Origin: Nocardia vinacea NBRC 16497
GTDB lineage: Bacteria > Actinomycetota > Actinomycetes > Mycobacteriales > Mycobacteriaceae
Assembly (NCBI RefSeq): GCF_000308835.1
Contig: NZ_BAGN01000428.1
Location: forward strand, 1-64,000
Direction: 5' to 3'
DNA: 64,000 bases
Position 1 is the first letter of the stretch; each line of letters starts with the position of its first letter. Both the position numbers and the translations under genes were made by a program. Below are positions 18,389 through 27,633 of the stretch, in pieces. The notes below the pieces were generated by a model. It did not search any database. It had not been told where the DNA came from and saw only the letters and a list, made by a program, of their open reading frames with translations.

Positions 18389-19195
18389 ATGGCACAGTCA
18401 CTTTCGGGAACATCACCGGGGCTCGCCGGGAAGGTGGTGCTGGTCACCGGTGCCGGTCGCGGCATGGGGGCGGCCGAGGCCCGGCTGTTGCATGACAACG
18501 GGGCCGTGGTCGTCGCTCTCGACCGCACCTCGGAACCGGCCGAGCCCCTCGATGGCATCGAGTACCGACAACTGGACGTCGCCGACGAGACCGGCTGGGC
18601 CACGCTGGCCGTCGAACTTGCCGACCGCCACGACCGGGTGGACGGCCTCGTCGCCAATGCCGGTATCACCTGGCGAGCCCGGCTGACCGAACTGCGACCC
18701 GCGGATCTGGATCGGGTGCACGCGGTGAACGTACGTGGCACGCTGCTGGCGATCCAGGCCGTCACGCCACTCATGCGAGCGACGGCTCCGCCCGGCCGGG
18801 CGCACGGTGCCGGTGGATCGGTCGTGGTGGTCGGTTCGGCCGCCGCGCTGACCGGTCACTTCCCGCTCGCCTACACCGCCAGCAAGTGGGCGCTGCGAGG
18901 CCTGGCCAAGGCAGCCTGCCTGGAACTGGGACCATACGGCATCCGCGTCAACACCGTGCATCCTGGCTATATCGACACTGCCATGACGCAGTCGGCCGAC
19001 CCGGCCTTCCGGGCCGCCAACATCGCCGAGACGCCGTTGGGCCGCGGCGGCACCGCGGCCGAGGTGGCGCCTCTGGTCGCGTTTCTGCTAAGCGACGCCG
19101 CGTCGTTCATCTCGGGTGCTGAAATCCCCATCGACGGCGGAATGACCGCGCACGGCGGTGTCAAATCCGTTAGCGATGCGCTGCGTGGATCGTGA
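18389..19195 (+). CDS. Short-chain dehydrogenase/reductase
   Basis: The 268-residue classical SDR has cofactor motif VTGAGRGMGAAEA, NAG in LVANAGITW, catalytic Ser in VVVGSAAAL and YTASK. The start DRTS after the second strand suggests NAD+ preference. It probably oxidises an alcohol intermediate of the aromatic pathway. It follows the dioxygenase by six bases, so it is cotranscribed. Confidence 0.88.
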   Translation: MAQSLSGTSPGLAGKVVLVTGAGRGMGAAEARLLHDNGAVVVALDRTSEPAEPLDGIEYRQLDVADETGWATLAVELADRHDRVDGLVANAGITWRARLTELRPADLDRVHAVNVRGTLLAIQAVTPLMRATAPPGRAHGAGGSVVVVGSAAALTGHFPLAYTASKWALRGLAKAACLELGPYGIRVNTVHPGYIDTAMTQSADPAFRAANIAETPLGRGGTAAEVAPLVAFLLSDAASFISGAEIPIDGGMTAHGGVKSVSDALRGS

Positions 19196-19235
19196 GACCC
19201 AATCCCCGCACTCCTCCCCACCGAAGGAAATGTTG

Positions 19236-20402
19236 ATGTTCGAATACTTCCCCGGAAACTACGTCTGGAACCTCAGCGTCGTCGCCACCCTCAACAGCGG
19301 CGGGACGATCGACGAGGTCGACCGCGCCTGCCGCCCGATCCGTGAGGCCGCCACGCGCGGCGAAGACGCCGGGACCGCGGATTTCCTGCGGGCCTGGACC
19401 GACCTGACCGACTTGCTCGTCGGCCAGGCCCAGGCAGCGGAAAAGGCTGGCCACCACCGGACCGCAGGGCAACTGTACCGACGCGCGACCAACTACCTGT
19501 GCCAGGCCGAACGTATGCAGAACGCCTCCGCCCCGCAGCGCCTGGACACCTACCGTCGCGTGCTGGAATTGCAGCAGAAGGCATTCGACAACGACGACCC
19601 GCGCACCAGCAAGGTGGAAATCCCCTTCGAGGAAACCACGCTGCCCGGCTACTTCACCAAGGCGCCGGCCGCCGCCCACGCCCCCGCACCGGTGATGATC
19701 TTGTGGAACGGCCTGGACAGCACCAAGGAACACGGCTACGCCTCCGGCGTCCAGGATGAATTCGCCGCCCGCGGCATCTCCACCCTCATCGTCGACACCC
19801 CCGGAAGTGGTGAGGCACTGCGCCTGCGTGGGTTGACCGCACGGATCGCGACGGAAGGCTGGGCGACGGCTTGCGTCGACTACCTGGAGACCCGCGACGA
19901 TGTCGACGAAGCACGCATCGGCCTGGCCGGCTGGTCGCTGGGCGGTTACTACGCCCCCCGCGCGGCCGCATTCGAGAAGCGCCTGGCCCTGGTGGTCGCC
20001 TGGGGCGCCAACCACAACTGGGGTGCTGTCCAGCGCCGCCGCCTCGAACGCGAAGGCGAGCGTCCGGTACCGCACTACTGGGAACACGTGCTGTGGGTCT
20101 GGGGATTCGACGATCTCGACGAATTCATCGCGTACGCGGATGGCGTCCACCTCGACGGCGTGGTCGACCAGATCACGGCTCCGTTCCTCATCTGCCATGG
20201 CGAAGGTGACCGGCAGATCCCGGTCGAATACGCACATCGGTCCTATGACCAGGCGGTCAACAGCCCGAAACGGGAACTGCGCATCTTCACCGCAGAAGAG
20301 GGCGGCACCGAGCACATCGGCCTGGACCACCTGCCGCACGTCCGCGATTTCATCGCCGACTGGGTCGCGGACACCTTCGCCGGGCTCGGCACCGCGCGCT
20401 GA
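19236..20402 (+). CDS. Alpha/beta hydrolase, probable C-C bond hydrolase
   Basis: The 388-residue hydrolase resembles the FrsA/2,6-dihydroxypseudooxynicotine hydrolase group. It has an N-terminal helical cap region (about residues 1-110) and then the core. The nucleophile motif is GWSLGGYY, the Asp lies in CHGEGDRQIP and the His in GGTEHIGLDHLP. Members cleave C-C bonds in ring-cleavage or diketone products. ATG 19236 has GAAGGA seven bases upstream; ATG 19230 is too close to it. It is last gene of the operon. Confidence 0.85.
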   Translation: MFEYFPGNYVWNLSVVATLNSGGTIDEVDRACRPIREAATRGEDAGTADFLRAWTDLTDLLVGQAQAAEKAGHHRTAGQLYRRATNYLCQAERMQNASAPQRLDTYRRVLELQQKAFDNDDPRTSKVEIPFEETTLPGYFTKAPAAAHAPAPVMILWNGLDSTKEHGYASGVQDEFAARGISTLIVDTPGSGEALRLRGLTARIATEGWATACVDYLETRDDVDEARIGLAGWSLGGYYAPRAAAFEKRLALVVAWGANHNWGAVQRRRLEREGERPVPHYWEHVLWVWGFDDLDEFIAYADGVHLDGVVDQITAPFLICHGEGDRQIPVEYAHRSYDQAVNSPKRELRIFTAEEGGTEHIGLDHLPHVRDFIADWVADTFAGLGTAR

Positions 20403-20590
20403 GAGATCACCGCACAGGCGAACAGATAGCACTGGACCAGCGCCGTAGGACCCTCCATGAGGGTGTCAGCGGTGATCGAGGTTGCGAATCCGGGGCGGTA
20501 GATGACCCGAAGGACGAGAACAGAGGAACCCGCGGCGAAGGCTATCTGGGCCGCAGCGTCGGGATCGGGCGCTTTGGTCGGCCTGCACCC
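20403..20590 (-). pseudogene. Possible C-terminal remnant of a TetR-type regulator
   Basis: Downstream of the kinase regulator's stop the minus strand reads DPDAAAQIAFAAGSSVLVLR and then GFATSITADTLMEGPTALVQ. This resembles the last helices of TetR-family proteins. No DNA-binding half is present. It may be only chance similarity. Confidence 0.3.
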
Positions 20591-20600
20591 TGGGTCCTGA

Positions 20601-23600
20601 TCAGACAGTGCCACGATCCTGGTGTTCGGTGCCTTGTTCTACCCAGACCGCGATTTGTGCGCGGGAGGTGAATCCGAGTTTGGTGAGGATGTGCGCTACG
20701 TGGCCGTCGGCGGTGCGTTGGGAAATCACCAGTTCGGCAGCGATCTGTTTGTTGGTGAGGCCTTGCGCGATGAGGTCTGCGACCTGCTGCTCCCGTTTGG
20801 TCAGACCCACGGACGAACCTGGGGTGGGGGTCGTGTCCGCGGACTGCTCCCCGAGGGCGTAAGCCACCGCGACGTCCAACGTCATCGCCTGGCCGCGCCG
20901 GAAGGCCGCCTCGAACCTGCGTGCACCGAGGGTCGCCCGCGCGATTCGGTCACATTCGTCGTGATAGTGCGATCGTCCTGGGAGGATGCGCTCAGCGCTA
21001 CCCCCGGACCGCCACAGTTGTTGCGCGGCCCCGGCCAGCACGGCCCCGCGTTCGGCGGCACCGTCGGCGACGACGGCCCAGGCCAGCACCTCGAGCCCGA
21101 AGGCGGCCACGACAGGGCTGTGTACCTGCCGGTTGACCCGCAATCCTTCCTCGATCAACGTTCGTGCCCGTTGCTGCTCGCCCTGCCGCCATGCCGTAAT
21201 GCCCAGGCCCCACAGCGCGGCCGACCGGAAGCCCGGTTCGCCGCACCGCTCGGTGACCGAACATACCTGCTCGTTGACCTCGATCGCCCGTTGTGTATCG
21301 CCCTGCATAGCCTGTACCCAACCAAGCAGGGAGAGTGCAGCAATGCGCAGACACGCTGGCCGATTCGCACCGAACACCTCGACAGCACGTTCGAGGGAAC
21401 GGGACGCCAAAGCAAGATCCCCATGAATGAAGGCCAGGACACCATCGGCGTAAGCGGCGAGCGCGTTGGCCACGGGGGTGCGAGCCTGTCCGGCGAGCGC
21501 GTGCACCTCCTCCACGAAAGCGGTCGCCGCTTGGCGGTCGTCCTGTATCGCCGCCAGCACGGTGCCGGCGTGCAGCGCCTTGACGCGGTCGGGTATCGAG
21601 CGGGCGCACGGACGGGCAAGGACGCGGTCGAGCCAGCGTCGACCTTCATCGACCAGACCATGGAACATCCAGAAGATCAATAGTCCGCTTGCGGTGCGCA
21701 GCCCGGCTTCGGCCGCCTCCTGGTCATCCTGGCTCAGGCAGTATTCGAGTGCCTCGCGAAGGTTGGGTTGCTCACGGTCGAGTCGGGCGAGCCAGTCGAG
21801 TTGCCGGTCGCTGATCCAGCCGTCCTCGGCGTCCAGTACCAGCCGCTGACACCAGTCCCGGTGTCGGCGCCGCACATGGTGCTCCTGTCCGGACTCCCGC
21901 AGTTTCTGCCAACCGTAGTCGCGCACCGTCTCCAGCATCCGGAACCGCACCACGCCATTGGACTCGCCGCGGATCAGGATCGACTTGTCCACCAGCGAGG
22001 ACAGCATATCGACCGGACTCCCACAAGCCGGATCGGCACCGCAGATCTGTTCGGCGGCGTCGAGTTCGAAGCCCCCGGCGAATACCGACAGCCAGGCCCA
22101 CATCCGCTGCTCCGCGGAAGTGCACAATGCGTAGCTCCAGTCGATACACCATCGCAGGGTCTGCTGCCGGGTGGGCGTGGTGCGGCTGGCGCGGGTCAGC
22201 AGCGCATATCGGTCGTCGAGGCGCCGTAGGATCTGTTCGGGTGACATCGTGCGCATCCGGGCCGCGGCGAGTTCGATCGCCAGCGGTAATCCGTCCAGCC
22301 GGGCGCAGATGCGAGCCGCGGTCACCTTGTCGTCGTCAGAGAGTTCAAGGCCAGGCACCACCGCGGTGGCGCGGTCGGCAAACAATGTCACCGCGTCGTA
22401 CCGGGCCGGTCCGCGCAGTGACGGCTCACGATCCAAGTCCGGCACCGTCAGCGATGGCACCCGTAACACCGCCTCGCCGCCGATGTCCAATGGTTCGCGG
22501 CTGGTGGCCATGATCCGCAAGTGTGGGCAGGCGCGCAGCCAGGTTTCGACCAGCTCCGCCACCGCGGCTGCCAACTGCTCGCAGTTGTCCAGCACCAGCA
22601 GCGACTCGCGCGCGGACAAGAACTCCACCACCACCTCATGCAACGGCCGCACCGCCCCGTCGCGCAGGCCGAGGGTGACTGCCACCACGTTGATCAGCAG
22701 CTCCGGGTCGGAGACCTCGGCCAGCTCGATCAGCCACACCCCGTCGGCGAACTTCCGGTGTACGGCCGCAGCGGCCCGCAGCGCCAGCCTGGTCTTGCCG
22801 ACACCACCGGTCCCGGTCAGCGTCACCAGCCTGGCCGCAGACAGCAGATTCTTCACCTCCACCACCTCGGTACGACGGTCGACGAAACTGGTCAACTCCA
22901 GCGGTAGACCGCCGCCCCGAACTATCACCGGCGCCGCCGGCGGGTGCCGCACCTGCGATAACGAGTTCGGACCGGGATGCTCACGAGCCGACTCGGTGTG
23001 CAGTGCCATCTCCTCGACCGCAAACCCGTGGCGGCGCTGCGCCTGCCGGATCGCCTCCCCGAGCGCTGCCGCCGAGGGCCGCTGGCTCGGGTCGCGGCTC
23101 ATCGCCGTCGCCACCAACGCGGACACGTCGGCGGCGATGCCGTGCTCGCGCAGGTCCGGTACCGGTTGGGTGGCGATGCGCAGGAACTGGGTGACCACGT
23201 TCTCACCGCTGCGCCGCTCGAACACCGCATGCCCAGTCAACGCGCAGAACAGGGTGGCACCCAGCCCGTAGACGTCCGCAGCTGGGGTGGGAGCTTCGCC
23301 CTCGAGCACTTCCGGCGCGGTGAACGCCGGCGACCCGGTCACAGTACCCGCGGCTGTCTCGAACTCCCCTGGCACGCGCGCAATGCCGAAGTCGGTCAAT
23401 GCCGGCTCACCGTAATCGGTGAGCAGGACGTTTCCCGGTTTCACATCCCGATGCACAATGCCCAACCGATGCGCGGTCTCCAGCGCTCCAGCGATCTTCA
23501 CCCCGATCCACAACACGGTTTCGGTCGGCAGCGGGCCCTGCCCGCGGATCCGTGCATCCAGCGAATCCTGCGGGTGATACGGCATCACCAGGTAGGGCCG

Positions 23601-23891
23601 CCCGCCCACGGTGGTACCCGTCTGCAACACTGTGACAATGTTCGGGTGCCCGGTCAGCCGGCCCATCGCTCGCTGTTCCCGGAAGAACCGCTTCAGATTC
23701 TCCTCGTCCAGATCGGCGGTGAGGATCTTCACCGCCACCGTCCGATCCAGGTCGGGCTGGGCGCAACGATAGACCACACCGAAGCCGCCACGCCCGATCT
23801 CCTCGGCATCGGTGAACCCGGCCGCGCTCAACTCCTCAGTGACATGCGTAGACACCTCACGAACTGTCCGCACCGGATCGTCCTCACTCAT
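20601..23891 (-). CDS. Ser/Thr protein kinase - NB-ATPase - LuxR regulator, copy 1
   Basis: A 1096-residue multidomain regulator. The kinase domain covers about residues 25-290: glycine loop GRGGFGVVY (33-41), Lys55, catalytic HRDVKPGN (147-154) and DFG (167-169), so all key residues are present. A signalling NTPase domain follows, with Walker A GTGGVGKTRLA near residue 365 and Walker B LLVLDNCEQL, then winged-helix and TPR-like helices. The C-terminus (about 1035-1090) is a LuxR helix-turn-helix (LTKREQQVADLIAQGLTNKQ). ATG 23891 aligns with the paralogue's start at 30240; the frame continues upstream only through IS256 debris. Its target is unknown; the nearby aromatic operon is a candidate. 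Confidence 0.92.
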   Translation of the reverse strand: MSEDDPVRTVREVSTHVTEELSAAGFTDAEEIGRGGFGVVYRCAQPDLDRTVAVKILTADLDEENLKRFFREQRAMGRLTGHPNIVTVLQTGTTVGGRPYLVMPYHPQDSLDARIRGQGPLPTETVLWIGVKIAGALETAHRLGIVHRDVKPGNVLLTDYGEPALTDFGIARVPGEFETAAGTVTGSPAFTAPEVLEGEAPTPAADVYGLGATLFCALTGHAVFERRSGENVVTQFLRIATQPVPDLREHGIAADVSALVATAMSRDPSQRPSAAALGEAIRQAQRRHGFAVEEMALHTESAREHPGPNSLSQVRHPPAAPVIVRGGGLPLELTSFVDRRTEVVEVKNLLSAARLVTLTGTGGVGKTRLALRAAAAVHRKFADGVWLIELAEVSDPELLINVVAVTLGLRDGAVRPLHEVVVEFLSARESLLVLDNCEQLAAAVAELVETWLRACPHLRIMATSREPLDIGGEAVLRVPSLTVPDLDREPSLRGPARYDAVTLFADRATAVVPGLELSDDDKVTAARICARLDGLPLAIELAAARMRTMSPEQILRRLDDRYALLTRASRTTPTRQQTLRWCIDWSYALCTSAEQRMWAWLSVFAGGFELDAAEQICGADPACGSPVDMLSSLVDKSILIRGESNGVVRFRMLETVRDYGWQKLRESGQEHHVRRRHRDWCQRLVLDAEDGWISDRQLDWLARLDREQPNLREALEYCLSQDDQEAAEAGLRTASGLLIFWMFHGLVDEGRRWLDRVLARPCARSIPDRVKALHAGTVLAAIQDDRQAATAFVEEVHALAGQARTPVANALAAYADGVLAFIHGDLALASRSLERAVEVFGANRPACLRIAALSLLGWVQAMQGDTQRAIEVNEQVCSVTERCGEPGFRSAALWGLGITAWRQGEQQRARTLIEEGLRVNRQVHSPVVAAFGLEVLAWAVVADGAAERGAVLAGAAQQLWRSGGSAERILPGRSHYHDECDRIARATLGARRFEAAFRRGQAMTLDVAVAYALGEQSADTTPTPGSSVGLTKREQQVADLIAQGLTNKQIAAELVISQRTADGHVAHILTKLGFTSRAQIAVWVEQGTEHQDRGTV

Positions 23892-24104
23892 CGGCTCGAC
23901 ACCATTCGCAGGCGTGTTCCCCCGTAACGGGTAGCACGTGTGTCCACACTTCCTCAATAACAGCGTATCTCCAGCGAACGGCTGAACTAGTGGGATAGTG
24001 GCTCGGATCCGCATAGCAAACGCTGCTTCCAGCAGTCGCACGCCCTGGGTCTGGTCGCAGATTGAGTCCCCCCGTGAGTCCGGGGACTTGGTCTTCTGTG
24101 ATGT

Positions 24105-24147
24105 AGTCGTGTCGTCGAGGAGGAAGTACCCGGTCGAGCTGTGTGAG
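24105..24147 (+). mobile_element. 5' fragment of an IS3-family orfA
   Basis: The reading VSSRRKYPVELCEH matches the first residues of IS3-family OrfA proteins and closely resembles the broken orfA at 46.4-46.7 kb, including the GAGGAGGAAGTACCC start region. It stops abruptly at IS256 sequence. Confidence 0.6.
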
Positions 24148-24750
24148 CATTCGCGGTCTTGTGAACCCAGCACCTGTGATGCCGGGCCTCGGGGAACACC
24201 TCGGCGATAACCTTCCAGAAACCGAGGGCTCCGTCGCCGACGGCGAGGACGGGGGCGTGAATGCCCCGGCGCTGGCAATCGCGCAGAAGGTCGGCCCAGG
24301 AGTCGGCCGATTCGCGGTAGCCGTCGGCCATGGTGATCAGCTCCTTGGCGCCGTCGGCGCGCTCGCCCATGAGCACCAGGACCTAGGACTTGACCTCGAC
24401 CAGACGTATGCGCAGATGGATGCCGTCCGCCCGGATATACACGTAGTCGGTTACAGACAGGTCGCGCTCGCCGAACGCCTTGTGGTCGGCCTGTCACTGC
24501 TGCGTGAGCCGGGTGACCGTGGCGAGGGCAGGTACGAAATCCCCGCTGAACAGGCCGTGGAGGTAGAGCAGCGGGAGCACCTCGCTTATCTTCGGAGACT
24601 TGCGGCACCACGGCGGCACGATCGCCGAGGAGAACCGCCTGCGCTCGCCTGTCTCCGCATCGACACGCTTGTCGTTAACCCGCGGGGCCCTGACCTCAAC
24701 CGCCCCGTTTGCGTGGCCCGGTCGCGCGACAATCGCAACATCGACCGCAT
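24148..24750 (-). mobile_element. Decayed IS256-family transposase
   Basis: On the minus strand, pieces in order match IS256-family transposases: VEVRAPRVNDKRVDAETGER, then SPKISEVLPLLYLHGLFSGDF, then DYVYIRADGIHLRIRL, then GERADGAKELITMADGYRES and GDGALGFWKVIAEVFPEARH, ending CWVHKTAN. At least two in-frame stops (near 24505 and 24385) and missing N- and C-termini show it is dead. The C-terminal break coincides with the IS3 fragment. Confidence 0.8.
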
Positions 24751-25068
24751 CGTGCAGTCCTTCTGGTTCGCTGCCTCCCAGCGCGTCGCCGACCGCCTGT
24801 TGGGGTCATCCAGGATGAGAGTGACGTCCCGTTTATCTATTGGCCCGGTGGGCCCTTCCGCCCTGGATCGTATCCATGCGCGGCACGGATTTCAGCTGAC
24901 ATAGGTCCCCTGCGATGTGGGCCGAATTGCCCTGGCCTGCGCGTTTGCCGTCGGACAGGCTGTGCATATGCGGTAGCTGAATCAGTGTTCTGGTGCGGCT
25001 CTGCATTCGGGTGTCAGTTGAGACATCTGCCAGTTTCGAAGTTCCCTTCAGCGATTGCTAGGAATGCG

Positions 25069-25380
25069 ATGACGACCTCTGCGACTCTCTCCCCGCCCGC
25101 CATCCATCGATCCGCCGGGACCCGACCGCGTGAGGCCGGTGTGATCACCCCGGTGCCGGCTGCGGTGGGCGCGCTGCCTGCCCCGCTCCTCCCGGGGGAC
25201 ACCGTCCGGGCCGCCACGGTGGGCGATCTGGCTTCCATCCACGTCATCGATTCGCGCACGGTCGCCGTCGTGGCCCGCCGCGATCGCCATATTCAGCCGA
25301 TCGTCGCGATGATTGCCCAGCATCTGCCCGGTCTCATCGTCACCGTCATCCACAGCGCGATCATCGTCTCCATCGCCTGA
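25069..25380 (+). CDS. Small conserved-looking protein of unknown function
   Basis: A 103-residue protein. The first 40 residues are Pro/Ala-rich. The rest has a regular beta/alpha pattern (DTVRAATVGDLASIHVIDSR, TVAVVARRDRHIQPIVAMIA, LIVTVIHSAIIVSIA). Third positions are strongly GC-rich, and AGGA lies about seven bases before the ATG, both in favour of real coding. No family recognised. Flanked by IS debris upstream and a gene remnant downstream. The stretch 24751-25068 holds nothing else I can identify. Confidence 0.55.
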   Translation: MTTSATLSPPAIHRSAGTRPREAGVITPVPAAVGALPAPLLPGDTVRAATVGDLASIHVIDSRTVAVVARRDRHIQPIVAMIAQHLPGLIVTVIHSAIIVSIA

Positions 25381-25649
25381 CCCACCCCGGCCACCAGCCT
25401 CGATGTGCATGGAGCGGTTCATGACGCAAATCCGTGTTCGAACACCCTCTGAGACGACGTTCCAGCTCACTCGGGCCCCCGGAGGCGTGGCGCAGACAAG
25501 ACAGCAACGCCGCTAGACGCACGCGTTTGTGTCACCGATGGCACCGCGAGGCGTTCGAGTGAATTTTCCGCACTCCTCTAACAGGTGGCGAAGGAAATTC
25601 TGAGCCCGGCCGCCAAGCGCTGCACCGTGGACATGCTCGAGGCGTGTTG

Positions 25650-25885
25650 AGCATGTCGGAACGGTTGGCGTGCAAGGCGATCGGGTCGCGCGCTCCACCT
25701 ACCGGGGTGAACTCCAGCCAGCGCTGCGCTTGCTCGGGTGACCGACCTGATTCGTCGCGTACGCCGTCGCTGATGACGAACGACGACACGATTTTGGCGT
25801 TTATCGCGCTGGCGAAGTCGATGACGCCACGCCACTGGTTGCGAGTCAAGGCACCTTGGAATCCGGTCGGCGGCTGTAGGGGCGG
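25650..25885 (-). pseudogene. Remnant resembling a family 79 glycoside hydrolase
   Basis: Directly after the sdaA stop the minus strand reads PPTGFQGALTRNQWRGVIDF, then ASAINAKIVSSFVISDGVRD and SPEQAQRWLEFT. The pattern is like the catalytic barrel of heparanase-type (GH79) glycosidases. Only about 75 residues remain, without start or active-site Glu. Family assignment is tentative. The rest of the 25381-25887 gap holds no gene. Confidence 0.35.
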
Positions 25886-25887
25886 TG

Positions 25888-27276
25888 TCAGCATTCGACA
25901 TGGTTGACCGTGACGACGACGGCTAGGCCGCCGGTCGATGTTTCCTTGTACTTGGCGCTCATGTCCCGGCCTGTGGATCTCATCGTTTCGATGACATCGT
26001 CCAGGCTGACGCGGTGAATGCCATTGCCGCGCAACGCCATGCGGGCGGCGTTGATGGACTTGCCCGCCGAGATCGCATTGCGTTCTATGCATGGAATCTG
26101 TACCAGTCCACCGATGGGGTCACAGGTGAGGCCGAGGCTGTGTTCCATCGCGATCTCAGCAGCGTTCTCCACCTGTTCCGATGTGCCGCCCAGGATTTCG
26201 GCCAGACCGGCGGCAGCCATGGAGGCCGCTGAGCCTACCTCGCCCTGGCAACCGACCTCTGCACCCGAGATAGAAGCTCGTTCCTTGTACAACGACCCGA
26301 TAGCGCCAGCAGTGAGCAGGAATCTGACGGCTGTTTCCTCCGGATCCTGTTGACCCATTCGCGTGTAATTCGTCGCGTAGTGCAGGACAGCCGGGATGAT
26401 GCCTGCGGCACCGTTGGTCGGCGCGGTCACCACCCTCCCACCTGCGGCGTTCTCCTCGTTCACCGCCAGCGCAACCAGATTCACCCAGTCTTCGGCCTTG
26501 GCCGGATCACGGCTCGGATCCTCGTTGGACAGGCGTTCGTACCAGTTTCGGGCACGGCGGCGCACCCGTAACGGGCCGGGCAGGAATCCGTCCCGCGAGA
26601 TGCCGTGCTCGTAGCACGCCACCATCACGTCACGAATGTGCAGCAGCCGAGCCCGGATCTCCGGCTCGGTATGCCTGATGAGTTCGTTGGCGAGCATGAC
26701 GTCACTGATCGCCATCCGATGTGAGGCGGTGAGCCGCAGCAACTCCGATGCGGAGTTGAATGCCATCGGGGGCCGAATACCTCGGTTTCCCGGGCCATCG
26801 ATGAATTCGTCGGCTGTGACGACGAACCCGCCCCCGATCGAAAAGTAGGTTTGCGCATACAGTTCGCGACCATGCTGGTCGAAGGCCGTGAGCCTCATGG
26901 CGTTCGGGTGACGATCGAGCACTGTCAGCGGATGCAAGACGATGTCGTCCTCGGTCAGCGGCACTGGCACGAGTCCACCGAGACGTATCACGCCCTCGAC
27001 ACGTAGCGTCGCGAGTCGCGCCTCCCTCTGCTCGGAATCGATAGTCTCGGGCCTGAATCTCTCCAGCCCCAACATGACCGCCGGAAACGTGCCGTGGCCG
27101 AGACCGGTCGCCGCCAGCGAGCCGTAGAGGTCCACCCGAATCATTGCGGTGGCGGCAAGCCCGCCCGTCACTGTCAGCTCGTCCACGAACCGACCTGCCG
27201 CCCGCATCGGCCCTACGGTGTGAGAGCTGGAAGGTCCGATGCCGACCGAGAAGAGGTCGAAAACGCTAACAGTCAC
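25888..27276 (-). CDS. sdaA: L-serine ammonia-lyase, iron-sulfur dependent, single chain
   Basis: The 462-residue enzyme deaminates L-serine to pyruvate and ammonia using a 4Fe-4S cluster. The N-terminal beta-type domain starts SVFDLFSVGIGPSSSHTVGP. The catalytic domain has the Cys motifs SGAEVGCQGEVGSAASMAAAG and GLTCDPIGGLVQIPCIERN, and ends with a C-terminal Cys (HVEC). Length and motifs are complete. No regulator is adjacent; flanking gene fragments show that this locus was rearranged. Confidence 0.95.
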   Translation of the reverse strand: MTVSVFDLFSVGIGPSSSHTVGPMRAAGRFVDELTVTGGLAATAMIRVDLYGSLAATGLGHGTFPAVMLGLERFRPETIDSEQREARLATLRVEGVIRLGGLVPVPLTEDDIVLHPLTVLDRHPNAMRLTAFDQHGRELYAQTYFSIGGGFVVTADEFIDGPGNRGIRPPMAFNSASELLRLTASHRMAISDVMLANELIRHTEPEIRARLLHIRDVMVACYEHGISRDGFLPGPLRVRRRARNWYERLSNEDPSRDPAKAEDWVNLVALAVNEENAAGGRVVTAPTNGAAGIIPAVLHYATNYTRMGQQDPEETAVRFLLTAGAIGSLYKERASISGAEVGCQGEVGSAASMAAAGLAEILGGTSEQVENAAEIAMEHSLGLTCDPIGGLVQIPCIERNAISAGKSINAARMALRGNGIHRVSLDDVIETMRSTGRDMSAKYKETSTGGLAVVVTVNHVEC

Positions 27277-27377
27277 TGGTTCATACCTATCCCTGCGTCA
27301 TGTCGGAAAGCTGCCCCCCCCAGCTGTCTCCCAGCTCTGCCCGGAAACCCTTGGCCGGCGATTGAAGGGCCCGGGGA

Positions 27378-27625
27378 TCATTGAATACGGATCCAGACAG
27401 TCTTCTCGCGTGTCCACTGGTGGAAGGCGGACGTGGACTTCTCCGCGCCGCCGAATCCCGGACTGCTTCCAGCCGCCGAAGGGCACGGTGATGTCGCCTT
27501 CCGTAGGCGTTCACCGAAACCCCACCGGCTTGCACGCCCCGCGCCAGGCGGAGAGCCACATCGATGTCCTTGGTCCATACCGATGCGGCAAGCCCGTATT
27601 CGTTGTTGTCGGCGAGCCGATCAGC
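27378..27625 (-). pseudogene. 3' fragment of an aldehyde dehydrogenase
   Basis: The minus strand reads ADNNEYGLAASVWTKDIDVALR, then (after a frameshift near 27495) PSAAGSSPGFGGAEKSTSAF and HQWTREKTVWIRIQ, then stop. It closely parallels the tail of the intact aldehyde dehydrogenase at 38308-39735, which ends QWTREKTVWIRTR. Only about the last 80 of some 480 codons remain. It abuts the MFS gene stop. Confidence 0.8.
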
Positions 27626-27633
27626 ACGATTGA

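Noticed and set aside
19170..20432. Long minus-strand frame (420 residues) opposite the alpha/beta hydrolase gene
   Set aside because: Antisense shadow of high-GC codons; the plus strand has complete catalytic motifs, and the minus product resembles no family.
23892..24611. Open frame extending the kinase/LuxR gene to 1336 residues
   Set aside because: The extension translates IS256 debris in the wrong frame. The paralogue's start aligns exactly with ATG 23891.
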